From Amyloporia xantha (lineage: Eukaryota > Basidiomycota > Agaricomycetes > Polyporales > Adustoporiaceae), in assembly GCA_036971615.1 (NCBI GenBank), contig JAYKKR010000006.1, positions 1,860,001-1,924,000 of the forward strand: a stretch of 64,000 bases of DNA, written 5' to 3'. Both the position numbers and the translations under genes were made by a program. The notes under the pieces were generated by a model that had not been told where the DNA came from, did not search any database, and saw only the letters and a program-made list of their open reading frames with translations. Every line of letters starts with the position of its first letter. Position 1 is the stretch's first letter. Positions 33,894 through 46,054 of the stretch are shown here, piece by piece.

Positions 33894-34610
33894 CATGATG
33901 TCGTACATCACCAGCAGCACCTGGATACCCGCCATGGTGGCGAGCACCTCGCTCAACGCGTAATCCATGTTCATCTGTCTAATGGCGGGTATAAGCGAGC
34001 CACATGAATGGGAAAACTAACACATACCTCTCGCCTTTCTGGAAATCAACCACCGCATGCGGCATGAAAAACCCATGGCGCGCACAGGCCGCCGCCCCAA
34101 TCCCCGTGGCTTCAAGGTTATGGCGATCCGTGTTCGCCTGGTTGACGGCGCGATGATCGTGACAGAAGGATTTCTACCGGGGATATAAGCATCCAAGGAT
34201 TCATCTACTAGGAGCCAATCACGGACCTCTTTATGCTCAATGGCGACAGCGAGATGCTTCTTGTAGGTGTCGTCGCCCACCATGAAAGCGTCGCCATCGC
34301 TGAGAATGACGTCGTCCTCTGGGCGACGCATCTTGAGATGCTCCGCGCTAAAGTTGCCGTCCATTACAATGCTCCTCATGTACTTCCATCTGCTATCACG
34401 TTACACATGCCGCCCAAAAAACGTCTTACATGGCTCACTGTACAGGGTCATCACGCCATCCGGAAGCAAGATTCACGCCAGGCTTGGGACATGCCAGGCA
34501 CCCCAAAGCGAGGCCACCAGCTGGTACTTGGTGGGAGCGGGCCAATAAATGGCAGGACGATTCCTGAGGATTTTGAAGTGCTGTCTTCCATGATTGCCCC
34601 ACAAGGTTCA
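33894..34610 (-). pseudogene. KDZ transposase B, middle segment of a split gene
   Basis: Minus-strand coding between the AT-rich insert and the chromovirus. It reads CLACPKPGVNLASGW near 34470, then IVMDGNFSAEHLKMRRPEDD (first catalytic Asp, near 34370-34320) and AFMVGDDTYKKHL. After an intron it continues AVNQANTDRHNLEATG, ACARHGFFMPHAVVDFQKGER (near 34040) and LSEVLATMAGIQVLLVMYDIM, where the chromovirus interrupts it. These are hallmark KDZ blocks. Confidence 0.85.
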
Positions 34611-35559
34611 ATAATATAAGATTTTCATTACAATTGGATCACATGCCTCTGATTACTCTTCAGATATTGACTCTACAAATGGACAATCTGATGACTGTGA
34701 AAACTAATCCCAATAAGTGTATCAACCTACTATATTAACTTTACAAGCACATGGCAACAGTCATAGAAACAGACTGCAAAGATATTACAGAAATTGAAAC
34801 TGGATCTTGATACAGGTGTATGTCAGTGAATATTGAGAATGTCAATACAAACATTACAACATTTCCTAATGAAGTAAGTGAGTTCTGTCTGATGGAGTGT
34901 AAAAGTGATTTTGACCCTAACCCATTAGAAACTCTTGTAGTGTCATTAGAACATTTACTTACAAAGTGAACATTCTCTATAAAATGAGCCTACTCTGTAT
35001 TTCCACATTTTGTAATGGCATTACAAACTCACTCTAATGAGAGTACAAAGTCATCCTAATGATTACATCAGCTTCCTCTTGACCATACAAACTTGCTTTT
35101 GAGATCATACATATTCACTCTAACTGCAATGCAAACCTGCTCAGGCTATAACAATGCTATTTATCAATCAAATCTTACAACAGCCATATCTCAGTAAGTA
35201 TTGAGAATTCCAATACAAACATTACAACTTTTCCTAATGAAGTAAGTAGGTTCTATCTGATGGAATATAAAAGTGATTTTCCACACTAACCACATACAAA
35301 CCTTTCTAATGTCATTAGAACATTTACTTATCAAGTCAATCTTGCCTTTCAAATGGGGCCATTACGTATTTCACCCATTTTGTAATGACATTACAAATTT
35401 GCTCTAATTAACATTTGAATGTCATATCAGACACCTTTGCATTCAAAGTCAGTGTAATGACCATACATATTTGCTCTAATGGCACTACAACTCACTGAAA
35501 TCACCACACAAACTGATCATGCTAACCATACAAACTTATCCTGATTATCATTCAAATGT

Positions 35560-36330
35560 ATTGTATTGACTCTACACAGTCACCAATAGGTATCATACAA
35601 ACCTACACTAATCACCATTGAATCTGACTCTAATGATCATATAAAGTTACTCTAGTATCACTACAAGCTCACCCTAATCACCATAGAATCATATTGTATT
35701 GACTATACAAGTCATTCTAATGATCATATAAACTCAATGTAATCATCATACAAACTTATTCTAATGACCATACAAACTTACTCTAATTAACATACAAACT
35801 TACTCTAATCCCCATACAAAGTGATTGTAATGACCATACAAACTTACTGTAATAACCATACAAACTCACTCTAATGACCTTACAAAGTCATTGTAATGAC
35901 CATACAAACTTACTCTAATGACCTTACAAAGTGATTGTAATGACCATACAAAGTGATTGTAATGACCATACAAACTTACTCTAATAAACATACAAATCCA
36001 TTCTAATCATCATACAAACTGACTCTAATTATCATAGAAAGTCATTCTAATCTCCATACAAACTTGCTCTAATCCCTGTACAAACTCACTCTAATCCATA
36101 TACAAAGTTGCTCTAATGACCCTACAAACTAAGTCGAATTATCATACAAAGTCACTCCAATCACCATAGAAATGTATTGTATTGACCTTACAAACTTGCT
36201 CTAATCACCATGCAAATCTACTCTAATGATCATACAAACTCACTACAATTATCATACAAACCTAGTTCAATCAGCATACAATGTTGCACTGATCACCATT
36301 CAAGTTATTCTAGGGGGCATACTAACCTGC
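35560..36330. repeat. Degenerate tandem array, about 20-22 bp unit
   Basis: Dozens of variants of CTAATGACCATACAAACTTA follow one another with changing phase. The clearest stretch is 35750-36000. Similar isolated words occur from 35030 onward. Confidence 0.65.
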
Positions 36331-36670
36331 TGTGAATACAGCGCAAAGCTCTCTAAGGTCCTTACAAACATGATCTAATGATATCTATATAGCAGGCTTA
36401 CAATGAAGTCTATAAAGAACAGATAAAGCCGTGGTTACAGGCTTGCGCTTGGAGCGCATTTTCGGGCGCCTAAAAAGTGGCTGACACTCGGAAAGGCAAT
36501 GATCATTGAATAGCATATTCATTATGGCCTCAAATCCTTAGATCTTTGAATGGGAGATGGATACACCATAGTCCAAGGTCTGTACCAATTTTCAGCCATT
36601 TTAATTAAGAATTGAAGCCACAGCAAAGTGCGCTTTTTTCCATTTCCGGCAATTCCCGTGGGCGTCTACG

Positions 36671-36710
36671 GCGCATAGGGCGATCCACTGGAAGGGATCG
36701 CCCTATGCGC
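36671..36710. repeat. Perfect 16 bp stem hairpin
   Basis: GCGCATAGGGCGATCC at 36671-36686 is the exact inverse of 36695-36710, with an 8 nt loop. It is GC-rich within an AT-rich surround, so it is unlikely by chance. Confidence 0.8.
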
Positions 36711-37350
36711 ACTTAGAATTTTCGCACTTTGGGGTCATGTGACCGCTTTTTCTGCTCTTTGCAGGCTCATTCTGGGCGCATTCTGGGCTCAAACAATGCG
36801 TGAAAATCACCTAAAATAAGGGAATGTCTTTCTCCTTCATTTGGAATCCCTATCTCACAGTTTTCACATCTCACATACAGCCATATTTCCACATTTGGGC
36901 AAGTGTATATGGGGTCTATATGCTATAGATAAATAGTAACAAATCTCAAAAAATAGGAGACAGCCTTTCGACAGCCATGGCTACCCCCTGATGTAAGCAT
37001 TTCCTTATATGGCAATATTTGAATGTGGTCAATCCAACAGTATACACACTTCAAAGGCCAGTAGGCCGCTGATCTGTCACATGTCCAAGGATAAGCACAC
37101 GTGATTAGACACATGATCTAATCATGTGACATACCATACAAGGACCTAGATAAGATATGGGCTGGATCTTATCTCATCAATGTTGGGGGTTGTTTGTACA
37201 AGTCGCGTTGTGCTGGCAGGTTTGTATTGAACTTTGTAATGGGTAACAAACTTTTGTATTGAGACTACAAGTGACCTTACAACAGTGGTAACAAAAGCCT
37301 GACCCTAACCCCAGGATCTTGGGCGCTTACAATACAAATTTTGTATTGAA

Positions 37351-38594
37351 TTGTGTTCCCACGCTTAGGGCGCAAAAGTTGGTGTCGCGACTTTTGCTCA
37401 CCAGAGAAACGCTTCCTTCGTACCTCAGGAATTGTAATCGCGTTGGAGGCGCCATGACCATATCCATGCCATTTGCGGTATTTGAGGTTTCGCCATTGGC
37501 GGGACACCCGCAGAAGCTCTCTGTAACGGTTCTAGCCCCTTCTCAACGGCAAAAACAGCTTCATATGCACATAGCGGCTTACCTGCACTGAATGTGGGAA
37601 CGCGGAGTTTGTGACACGTCGAAGCTTGCTGTAGTAATTCATCCCCGAGGTTTTGCACTCCTTGTTGGTAAGCAAAAAATCATCCAACACCCGAAATGTG
37701 AACGCAGTGCGTGGCCGCTTGGTGCTCCCAGGATAGAGGCCCATGTCCAATAGTTGCAGGTCTCGAGTGAACCTGTTATCGCAACGACACCACACAACAT
37801 CCAGGCTATGCATCCCCGTAACATCTACAATGGTCAAAGTGTCAAATGCGTAGTGACTTCGCGGCGCCGTCGAGTCCGCTTTCATTGGCTCTTCATCCTC
37901 TTCATTGTCCCCGGCGTCACTCACGTCGTCGTCTTCGCCATCGCTATCCGCATCGCCATCCAGCGGCGTGATCAGGGACTCCGCATCCACACATGGTTCG
38001 CCATCATGCCCGAGATGCATCCGCACCCCAACCTCCCGAAGCCACGCCGGTTCGAAGAACCCATCCGCCCACTTCTCCACCCGATGCAGCGGCATGCGGC
38101 GATGCGTCAACTGCAGGCAGTCCTCGCAATACATGGGGCGCCCAAAGCATTCCAAGCAGTGCCAATCGCCATGCGCATCAGCGCATTTGCTGCATCGTCT
38201 CTCACCTGGTGGAGCTTCTAGCTCGATGATGTGGCTTAGATACACATTGCGAAGTGGAAGCCATTCGCGCATAAAGTCGTTCTGCGACTGCCCCGCCTTC
38301 GGCGTTGACATTGAGCGACCCAAATAAGGCAACGGTACTCACCTTGTGCAGACTCTTCATTGGCATCACATTGTCAAACACCACATGCTCCTGCACGGGT
38401 TCGGAATATGCGTCATGAGACGCGGCTTTAGAGGGGGATTTCGACGGCGATCTTGATGCGCTTGTCGGCACATGCGCACGCGGTAGCGGTGCTTCCTTGG
38501 GAACGTATGTGACGGCGCCTCTTGCAGTTCGCCGTTCTTCGCGATGCACGAACACCGCATCGCCACTGACATGTTGCTTCTTCGTGCGGGCCAT
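37351..38594 (-). pseudogene. KDZ transposase B, N-terminal segment with CxC2 cluster
   Basis: The ATG at 38594 gives MARTKKQHVSGDAVFVHREE, a basic and Ser/Pro-rich leader. After an intron near 38340 the CxC2 cluster appears (RRCSKCADAHGDWHCLECFG, then YCEDCLQLTHRRMPLHRVEKW, about 38215-38085), followed by an acidic linker (DGDADSDGEDDD) and MHSLDVVWCRCDN. Next are GLYPGSTKRPRTAFTFRVL and, after an intron near 37585-37530, SRQWRNLKYRKWHGYGHG. The frame runs into the AT-rich insert at about 37350 and resumes at 34610. A 214-residue gene starts divergently at 38870, so 38595-38869 is probably a shared promoter. Confidence 0.85.
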
Positions 38595-38869
38595 GGCCGT
38601 ATCACTGCGGACAGATGACAATTGGCTTATTGTGATCCATGACAGCTTCCTTTTCATACTGAATGGCGATCTCTCACGCCCCTGCCTCCTGATCCCTTAT
38701 CAACAACGGATCATATCCACGCGATCACCTTCAGATACTTGGCCGATGCTTATCTCCGACAGATCTTCGCCATGACCTTCCCTCGAGGCGATCACCCGAT
38801 CCACCATCGACTCCTCAAATTCGCCTTGCATTTTGCCTTGGCCTACCAACCCATTCACCCCACGGCGCA

Positions 38870-39624
38870 ATGGCTCTCACCTTGAAGAATCGCGAACAGT
38901 CCCTCTCCAGCCTCATCGCTATCAACCGCCGACTGATCTCATACTATGCCTGGCGCTGCGAGCAGGCGCTAGCGACCATCATGTCTGTCGCCGCCGGTAG
39001 AGACAAGGTGGCTGGCTTCAACATCACCTTGGCGTGGTGGGAGATTGGCCTCCGCATGGAAATGGTAAGCTTCGCCTTCCCCAACGTGTCTGCTCTGACG
39101 CTCAGCAGGAAGCCCTTCGCGACTGCCTTGGCCGCCTCGCCCTCGTCGGCGTCACCGACGTCGAGCTCCCCGACGTCGTCTGCAAGATCAGCGACGCCAC
39201 CGTCTTTGGGGCCGTCCCACGGATCCACGTCCTCGAGATACAGCCGTTCACGCCGCTCGCCTCGCCGCCATCCTTGCAGCTACAGAAGATGCGCACAGAA
39301 ACCGAGCCCGCGTGGTGGACTTGGCCAGACGACCCTCCCAGTCACCTTCCAGCATGGTGGAAGTATCCACTGCATGACAGAGTAAGTCGCCACCCCGCTC
39401 CCACCTTTTCAACACATTCATTCACATAAATTGCATCGATTGCCGCATAGCGTCGCGGCGACACCTATCAAGTCAACTACCGCGATATGAGAGCGGTCAG
39501 CCATCGATTGGATGATGTCAAACGCCTGGTCACCCGCTTCGCCAAGAGCCGCCATCGCGATGCCGGCGACCTCACAAGGATGTTGGACGCCTTCAAAGAG
39601 GTGCTGTTGCCGGATGAGGAGTGA
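38870..39624 (+). CDS. Small unknown protein (214 residues, three exons), divergent to KDZ-B
   Basis: Exons 38870-39064, 39106-39381 and 39451-39624 join in frame with GT-AG introns of 41 and 69 nt. The protein starts MALTLKNREQSLSSLIAINR and is rich in predicted helix. The middle contains DVVCKISDATVFGAVPRIHV, a Trp/Pro block (PAWWTWPDDPPSHLPAWWKY) and a final basic-acidic helix (AFKEVLLPDEE). No domain is recognised. Its place 275 bp upstream of, and divergent to, the KDZ-B start suggests a passenger gene of that element. No lesion is visible. Confidence 0.6.
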
Positions 39625-39639
39625 GACCGGGTCTCTGCG

Positions 39640-41330
39640 CGCCATGTCGTAGGTGGATCTCGCCATCATCTGTATGTATTTCTTGTCGCTGCCTTTATGA
39701 GCACGAGTGCATGACGTCCCCAGTGTTCCCCATTTGTTCAATGGACCTTGTATTTAAGCGGCTGAATCACATTACCATCCAATCATGTGGATGGCGATGC
39801 AATTCAGACGCTTAACTTCGGGGTAGCATTGACGAATGGCCCAGCTCGAGGACGCCAGCAAATCATGCTCTTTGGACATCGCGCCATGTCAAAGGTGGGT
39901 GTTTTCAGGTGGCGTATGTATCTGTTTCGTCTGCGCGGTGAGTGCATAAATGCATGACGTCCTTTTGCGCCAGCCAATTCTTCAATGGCCTTGGTATTCA
40001 AGCAGCTGAATCGGATGGCCATCCAACACTGGTTGGATGGCGATTCGATTCAGATGCTTTGATCCAGGGTAGCATTGAAGAATCATGCAGGTCGAGAACG
40101 CCAGCACATCACGCCGGCTGCGCACCATGTGCCTCGCCTGCGCGCGCCATGCACGGCGCCATCGGATGGCGCATATTGCCGCTGAATGAGGCGGCTTCAT
40201 CTATGACCTTCGGAGCCACAGGTATGCGGCTCTGAAGAGCATAGATGAAGGCGCCCTGTCTGGCGAGCCATAGCGCCATCTCACGGTGAGCATGAGCGCG
40301 CCATTCATGGCGCCATCGGATGGCGCCCATCACCGCCGGACAGTGCAACTTCCATATGTGGCCCTCCGAGCCGCAGGTATGCTGCTCCGAGTGACACAGA
40401 GGAAGGTGCCCTGTCTGGCGAGCGATAGCTCCATCTCCCAACAGCGAGCATCAGCGCGCATGCACTTCGCCATCGGATGGCGCCCGTCGCCGCCGGACAA
40501 GGCCCATTTGACTTATGTCCTTCTGAGCCACAGGTATGCGGCTCGGAGGAACATAAGTCAGGTCTTCCTGTCTGGAGTCTGACTCTCTAACGTGAGTTTC
40601 AAATTTATGGTCTGAATGGATGCGGGATTCATGCATGGCGCTGTTGGATAAACCCATTAACTCCTTGCTCTCTATGTTCAAACAGTGGAATCGAGTTGCC
40701 CTCAGCGCCATGAGTACTCCGGATGCAGCTGATTTGTCCATCAGCATCAGGGGTACTCTCAAAACGTGGACAGTGATTCGATTCCTCTGGCTGACCCAGG
40801 GCAGCAAGGATGAAATGGCCCAGTCCAACAGCGCCAGCACATCATAACACCTGCGTGCCATACGCCTCACAATGTGGCAGGCAAGGTACGTGGCGCATGG
40901 TGGCATAGCGCGTCTGGACATGGTGGCGCCATGGTTCCATAGCGCATGCTGCCGCTGGAGATGGCCATTGGACCTGTGTCCCACAGAGGGTCCAGACAGC
41001 TGGATCCTTTGAAGGACACATATCAGATGGCCCAGTCTCTGCGCGTGTCTTGGGTTGGGCGAGAATATGTATTAGATGCTGGTAGGTGGGTAGATCCAGT
41101 TCAAATGACCTTAGCGTACATGAAATATGTATAGCGGTAGAATATAGCGCGATGCTGCCGCTGGAGATGGCCATTGGATCTGTGTCCCACAAAGGGTCCA
41201 CACAGCTGGATGCTTTGAAGGACACATGTAAGATGGCCCTGTCTCTGCGCGTGTCTTGGGTGGGGTGTATGGAGCCATTGGAAATGGCCAATCAGTCCTT
41301 GCACTTTGAATTGTAGTCACACCACTGACC
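39640..41330. repeat. Array of degenerate long tandem repeats
   Basis: Three repeat types are visible. A unit with GATTCGATTCAGATGCTTTG-like sequence and CAGCACATCA occurs near 39780-39890, 40030-40120 and 40770-40850. A unit of about 160 bp with CGCCATCGGATGGCGC and the hairpin word GAGCCACAGGTATGCGGCTC starts near 40156, 40311 and 40470. A unit of about 205 bp with GGAGATGGCCATTGGA occurs at 40955-41060 and 41158-41268. Frames here are repeat-derived and I call no gene. Confidence 0.7.
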
Positions 41331-41459
41331 TGACCACACACGAAACGGCGTGATGAATGACAGATTGCAAAGCCTAATGGATGGCGAGGCATTATTATTA
41401 TTATACATACAGCATGAGATTTATTGAAATGCATCTAATTAAAGCGTAGAAAAGGAAAC

Positions 41460-41849
41460 AATAGGGTGGAATATACTACTTGAAGGCGAGAATATACCAC
41501 AGAAATATGGCGCAGTCGGCCGCGCCGTATCTACAGGCTACATTATAGCCCTCGGCCGACACTACTTGAAGGCGAGAATATACTATGGAAATATGGCGCA
41601 CTCGGCCGCGCCGTATCTAAAGGCTATATTATACCCTCTCGGCCGACACTACTTGCAGGCGAGAATATACCACGGAAATATGGCGCACTTGGCCGCGCCA
41701 TATCTACAGGCTATATTATACCCTCTCGGCCGACCCTGCACTGCAGGCTATAGTGATGGCGTCGGCCGACGTCCGCTCTCCTTACTAAGTAATAAAAATT
41801 TCACCCATATCTCTCCCTATAGAGTAGGCTATAATGACTGAATGGGCTC
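41460..41849 (+). repeat. 87 bp minisatellite, copy 1 of a dispersed repeat
   Basis: About three 87 bp units, each with CTTGAAGGCGAGAATATAC, CGGCCGCGCC and AGGCTATATTATA, end in a conserved unique tail (TCTCTCCCTATAGAGTAGGC) that stops against the decayed retroelement. The same array plus tail occurs at 53140-53402 and, inverted, at 49566-49975. Confidence 0.8.
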
Positions 41850-44800
41850 CTACGACATCCTCCTCGGACGACCCTTTGACGTGCTCACACAGAGCGTTGT
41901 CAAGAACTTCGCCGACGAGAACCAGACAATCACGATCCTCTGTCCGAACACCGGCGAAACGGTTACGATCCCGACGTACGCGCGAGGAAGATCGCGAGGC
42001 CAGCAGCATCCTTTCGGGTGTTGCAAGCCGCATTTTCTCGCTTCGAGGAATTGATTCCCCATGATCAAGGAGAAGCCGTGCTAGTCATCGACTACGATGG
42101 GGTAACACCAAGTATTTCCTTCGTCTATCCTATTGATTCCTCGACTCTGAACACTGTTTCGTCTCTTTATCTCTCCGCATGTACCTCCGTCTCATCATAT
42201 TTACAGTCTCTCTACGCTTCGGACAATACAGCTTCTAATGCCGCCCCGTCGAACACTTCGACGTGGGCTTCGACTCTTCTATTTTTAGCTCCATTCGCTT
42301 TGACTCCACCCGCTCCCGTCCCGAAGAAGTCCCTCTCCCAGTTCTCCAACTCGATTCTTCCCTTTCCTTCGACGACTTCGACTTCTACCCCTTCGACGCA
42401 CAAGATACTCGCCGCGATGAAGAAGAAATACAAGCTTGTCGCTCTCAAGACCCGACCCGTCCTTGGTGCCGTCCCCGAACAGTTTTGCATACTTCGGGAC
42501 ATCAAGGGCGACCCTCTATCCATCATGCCTAAGCTTTCGACCGACCCCCCGCCATTCAAACCTACCGGTCGGTACACCCTTGAACACTTCGAAACCACCG
42601 AGAAGCTCCACGACAGCCATTTCCTACTCCCCGACGAACGTCGAGTCCTCCATCACTTCATGTGCCTGCACAACGAAGCCTTCGCATGGACCGACAACGA
42701 GCACGGATGTTTCAAGCCCGAGTACTTCCCTCCTGTCGATTTCCCCGTCGTTCCTCACACGCCCTGGGTGCAGAAGAATATACCTATTCCGCCCGGGATC
42801 TACAACGAAGTCTGCGCAGTGATCAAGCGAAAGATCGCCGCCGGAGTCTACAAGCCTTCGAACTCGTCGTATCGATCGCGCTGGTTCTGTGTCGTAAAGA
42901 AGGACAGCAAATTGCTTCGACTCGTTCATTCCCTCGAGCCCCTCAACGCAGTCACAATTCAACATTCCGGTGTACCGCCGACGCCCGAATACCTCGCAGA
43001 ACAATTCGGAGGAAGACCATGCGGCGGCATGCTCGACCTCTACGTCGGCTACGACGAACGACTCATCACGGAGTCATCGAGAGACCTTACGACGTTCCAG
43101 ACACCCTACGGAGCCATGCGGCTAGTAACGCTCCCGATGGGTTGGATGAACTCAGTCCCCATATTCCACAACGACGTCACCTACATCCTCCAGCCCGAGA
43201 TCCCGCACGTCACGGTGGCCTACGTTGACGACGTTCCTGTCAAAGGTCCCGAAACCGACTACGACGATGAACGACTACCGTTGAACCACGGCATTCGGCA
43301 CTTCGTGTGGGAGCATTTCGAGAACATGAACCGTGTTGTCACTCGAATGCGCTACGCCGGAGGAACCTTTTCAGGAGTCAAGAGTGTCCTCATCGCTCGA
43401 GAAATCATGGTGGTAGGACACCGCTGCACTCCTCAAGGACGCCTTCCCGACGACTCTCACGTTGCGTCAATACACAACTGGGGTCCCTGCGCAACACTTT
43501 CCAACGTTCGAGCGTTCCTCGGAACCATCGGCGTCGTTCGAATCTTCATCCGTAATTTCGCTCACTGTGCCGACGCGCTCGTACGCCTCACAAGAAAGGA
43601 CGTCGAGTTCGAGTTCGGTCCTGAGCAAATCGCGGCGCAGGAAGACCTCAAGGATGCTCTACTCTCGTCCCCCGCACTTCGAGCAATCAACTACGATTCC
43701 CCCTCCCCCGTTATCCTCGCCGTCGACACGTCTTTCATTGCAGTCGGATACCACCTGTGTCAATGCGACGAAGCCAACACCCGCATTCGATACTACAACA
43801 GATTCGGCTCGATTACGCTCAACGATCGCGAACGAAGGTTTTCACAACCGAAGCTTGAGATCTACGGCCTCTTTCGCGTGCTTCGATCCCTTCGACTCTA
43901 CCTCATCGGTGTTCAAAACCTCATCGTTGAAGTCGATGCAAGATATATCAAGGGTATGCTGAAGAACCCCGACATAGCTCCCAGCGCGAGTATCAACCGC
44001 TGGATCGTCTCAATTCTCACTTTCCACTTTACACTCGTCCACGTCCCCGGTACGATGCACGGCCCTGACGGCCTCTCTCGACGAACAGCTCAGCCCGGCA
44101 ATATCATCGAAGACGAGGTCGACGAAGAGTTTGACGACTGGATCGACCAAATGCATTCGTTCGTGCACCAGATTCAGCCCCTCCCACCCGTCCCTTCGCT
44201 TGCCATCTTAACCAATGACAGAGCCGAGGACGGCTCAGATTTCAATAAGGAGGAGAATAGCTACGAGCTAGTGCCTCGATCGGAGCAAGCGCAACTCGCC
44301 GACGCGAAGCTCGATGACGTACTCGAATTTCATCGAACGCTAGCGAAGCTCGACGACATCTCCGACAGCGTCTACGAAGGGTTCATCAAGTATTGTATGC
44401 AGTTTTTCCTCAATAACGACACCCTCTGGCGCAAGGACAGCCACGGCGCGCACAAGCTAGTCGTCAAGCCTGGCAATCAACTTCGAATCCTTCGAGAATG
44501 CCACGACCGCACCGCGCATCGAGGAATCTACGCGACTCGAGCCTTCGTCAACGAACAATTCTGGTGGCCGTTCCATTACGCCGACATCACGTGGTTCGTT
44601 CGATCATGCCACATCTGCCAGTCTCGACAAGTTCGACAAATTCTTATCCCTCCAACCGTCGCAGTCCCAGCCCCGATCTTCGCGAAAATACATATTGACA
44701 CCATGCACATGCCTGCCTCGGGCGGATACAAGTACTTGGTCCAAGGTAGATGCTCGCTCACGACTTACCCCGAGTTTCGAATGCTTCGAAAAGAGACAGC

Positions 44801-45773
44801 GAAGGCCCTCGCTGACTGGATCTTTGAAGACATCCTCTGTTGATGGGGCGCGCTCAGCGAGATTGTCACCGACAATGGTACGGCGTTCATCAAGGCGGCC
44901 GATTACCTTTCAAAGAAGTACCACATCAATCATATTCGAATCAGTGGGTACAATTCGAGGGCGAACGGTCTTGTCGAACGTCCGCACTTCAGCATGCGGC
45001 AAGCTCTCTTCAAGACAGCCGACGGAGATGAGAAGAAATGGTTCCAAGCTGCGTATTTCGTCTTTTGGTCCGAGCGCATCACGACTCGACGACGCATGGG
45101 CTGCTCACCCTATTTTGCTGTTACGGGCACCCATCCCCTCATTCCTCTCGATATTGTTGAAGCAACGTATATTCAACCCCCGCCAACTTCGATCCTTTCG
45201 ACGACCGACCTCATCGCCCGACGAGCCATCGCGCTCCAGAAATGCGTCGAGCAAGTCATCAAACTCCACTCGAAGGTCTACGAAGCACGTCAAACAGCAG
45301 CAATTCGCTTCGAAAAGGAGCACGAACACTCGATCCAGGATTTCGACTTCAAACGCGGAGCTCTAGTGCTCATACGTAACACGAAGATCGAGAAGTCTCT
45401 CAACCGCAAGATGCACCCGCGATATCTAGGCCCCCTCATCGTTGTCTCGCACAACAAGGGCGGCGCGTACATTGTGTGCGAGCTCGACGGTACAGTCCTC
45501 GATCGACCCATCGCAGCATTCCGAGTCATCCCGTACTTCGCGCGCAAATCCATCCCAATTCCTGAAGATCTCGAAGATGTCTCAACAGAGCGCCTTTGAG
45601 AACTCAAATTATTGAATTCTCTTGGCGACAACGACGACGATGAAGTCGAAGAAGCCGAAGAACACGACGAATAGAAGTTCTCCCACTTTTCTTACTTGTA
45701 CAACACGATGCGTACTTTTTTCTCTCCGTTTCTGCTCTCATGTTACGCTATATGCTTGATTTGCTCCTACGTT
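41842..45773 (+). pseudogene. Decayed Ty3/gypsy polyprotein, truncated at both ends
   Basis: Second, older retroelement without LTRs or Gag. It begins in the protease C-terminus (GSYDILLGRPFDVLT), shifts frame by one base near 41985, and continues as reverse transcriptase (GMLDLYVGYDERLI, VAYVDDVPVKG), RNase H (ILAVDTSFIAVGYHL), integrase zinc finger (HDRTAH then CHICQSRQ) and integrase core (HIDTMHMP, EIVTDNGTAF, GLVERPHFSMRQAL). The coding region ends at 45599. A TGA at 44841-44843 falls between ILC and WGAL inside the integrase core; CGA is the likely ancestral codon. The 5' side is cut by the minisatellite at 41849 and the 3' side by the KDZ-C terminus at 45774, so both are probably later events. 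Confidence 0.85.
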
Positions 45774-45900
45774 CACCAACTTATGTACCCCTGATGCACC
45801 AACATGACGGGTAGGCCCAGGAACGCTTATGCACCAGGAAGCACATTGGCCTGGCTGTTGATGCATCATGTCCTGGGGCTCTGCCGGAACCTCCGGGGCC
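45774..45900 (+). repeat. Left terminal region of KDZ-C
   Basis: CACCAACTTATGTA is followed by repeated TGATGCACCA/TTATGCACCA words to about 45890. The hairpin element at 9985-12147 has the same end and similar inner words, so they belong to one terminus family. 45901-46054 shows no gene. Confidence 0.6.
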
Positions 45901-46054
45901 TCCTCCCTTTTGCCGTGCGTTCCTTCGGCATCACGGCTTGTGTGCTAAATCCGGTAATAGTTCTGCTTTTCTGCTTCCACATCGTTTAATATACTATTTA
46001 GTTTTTCGTTCTGTAATTGTTCTGTACGCATTGTATTAAATCTCGGCTACTATA

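Larger units (their letters stand above)
34611..37350. mobile_element. AT-rich insert of unknown class inside KDZ-B
   Basis: About 2.7 kb with no supported coding frame separates two colinear parts of KDZ-B, so it is an insertion. It has long runs of short words such as CATACAAACTTACTCTAAT, a perfect 16 bp hairpin at 36671-36710, and near its right edge the self-complementary CAATACAAATTTTGTATTG (37329-37347). I found no matching left terminus or target duplication; the edges are approximate. Confidence 0.5.

Noticed and set aside
39600..41430. Several 100-180 residue frames in the tandem-repeat region
   Set aside because: They follow repeat units and change with them; no domain and no consistent splice model.
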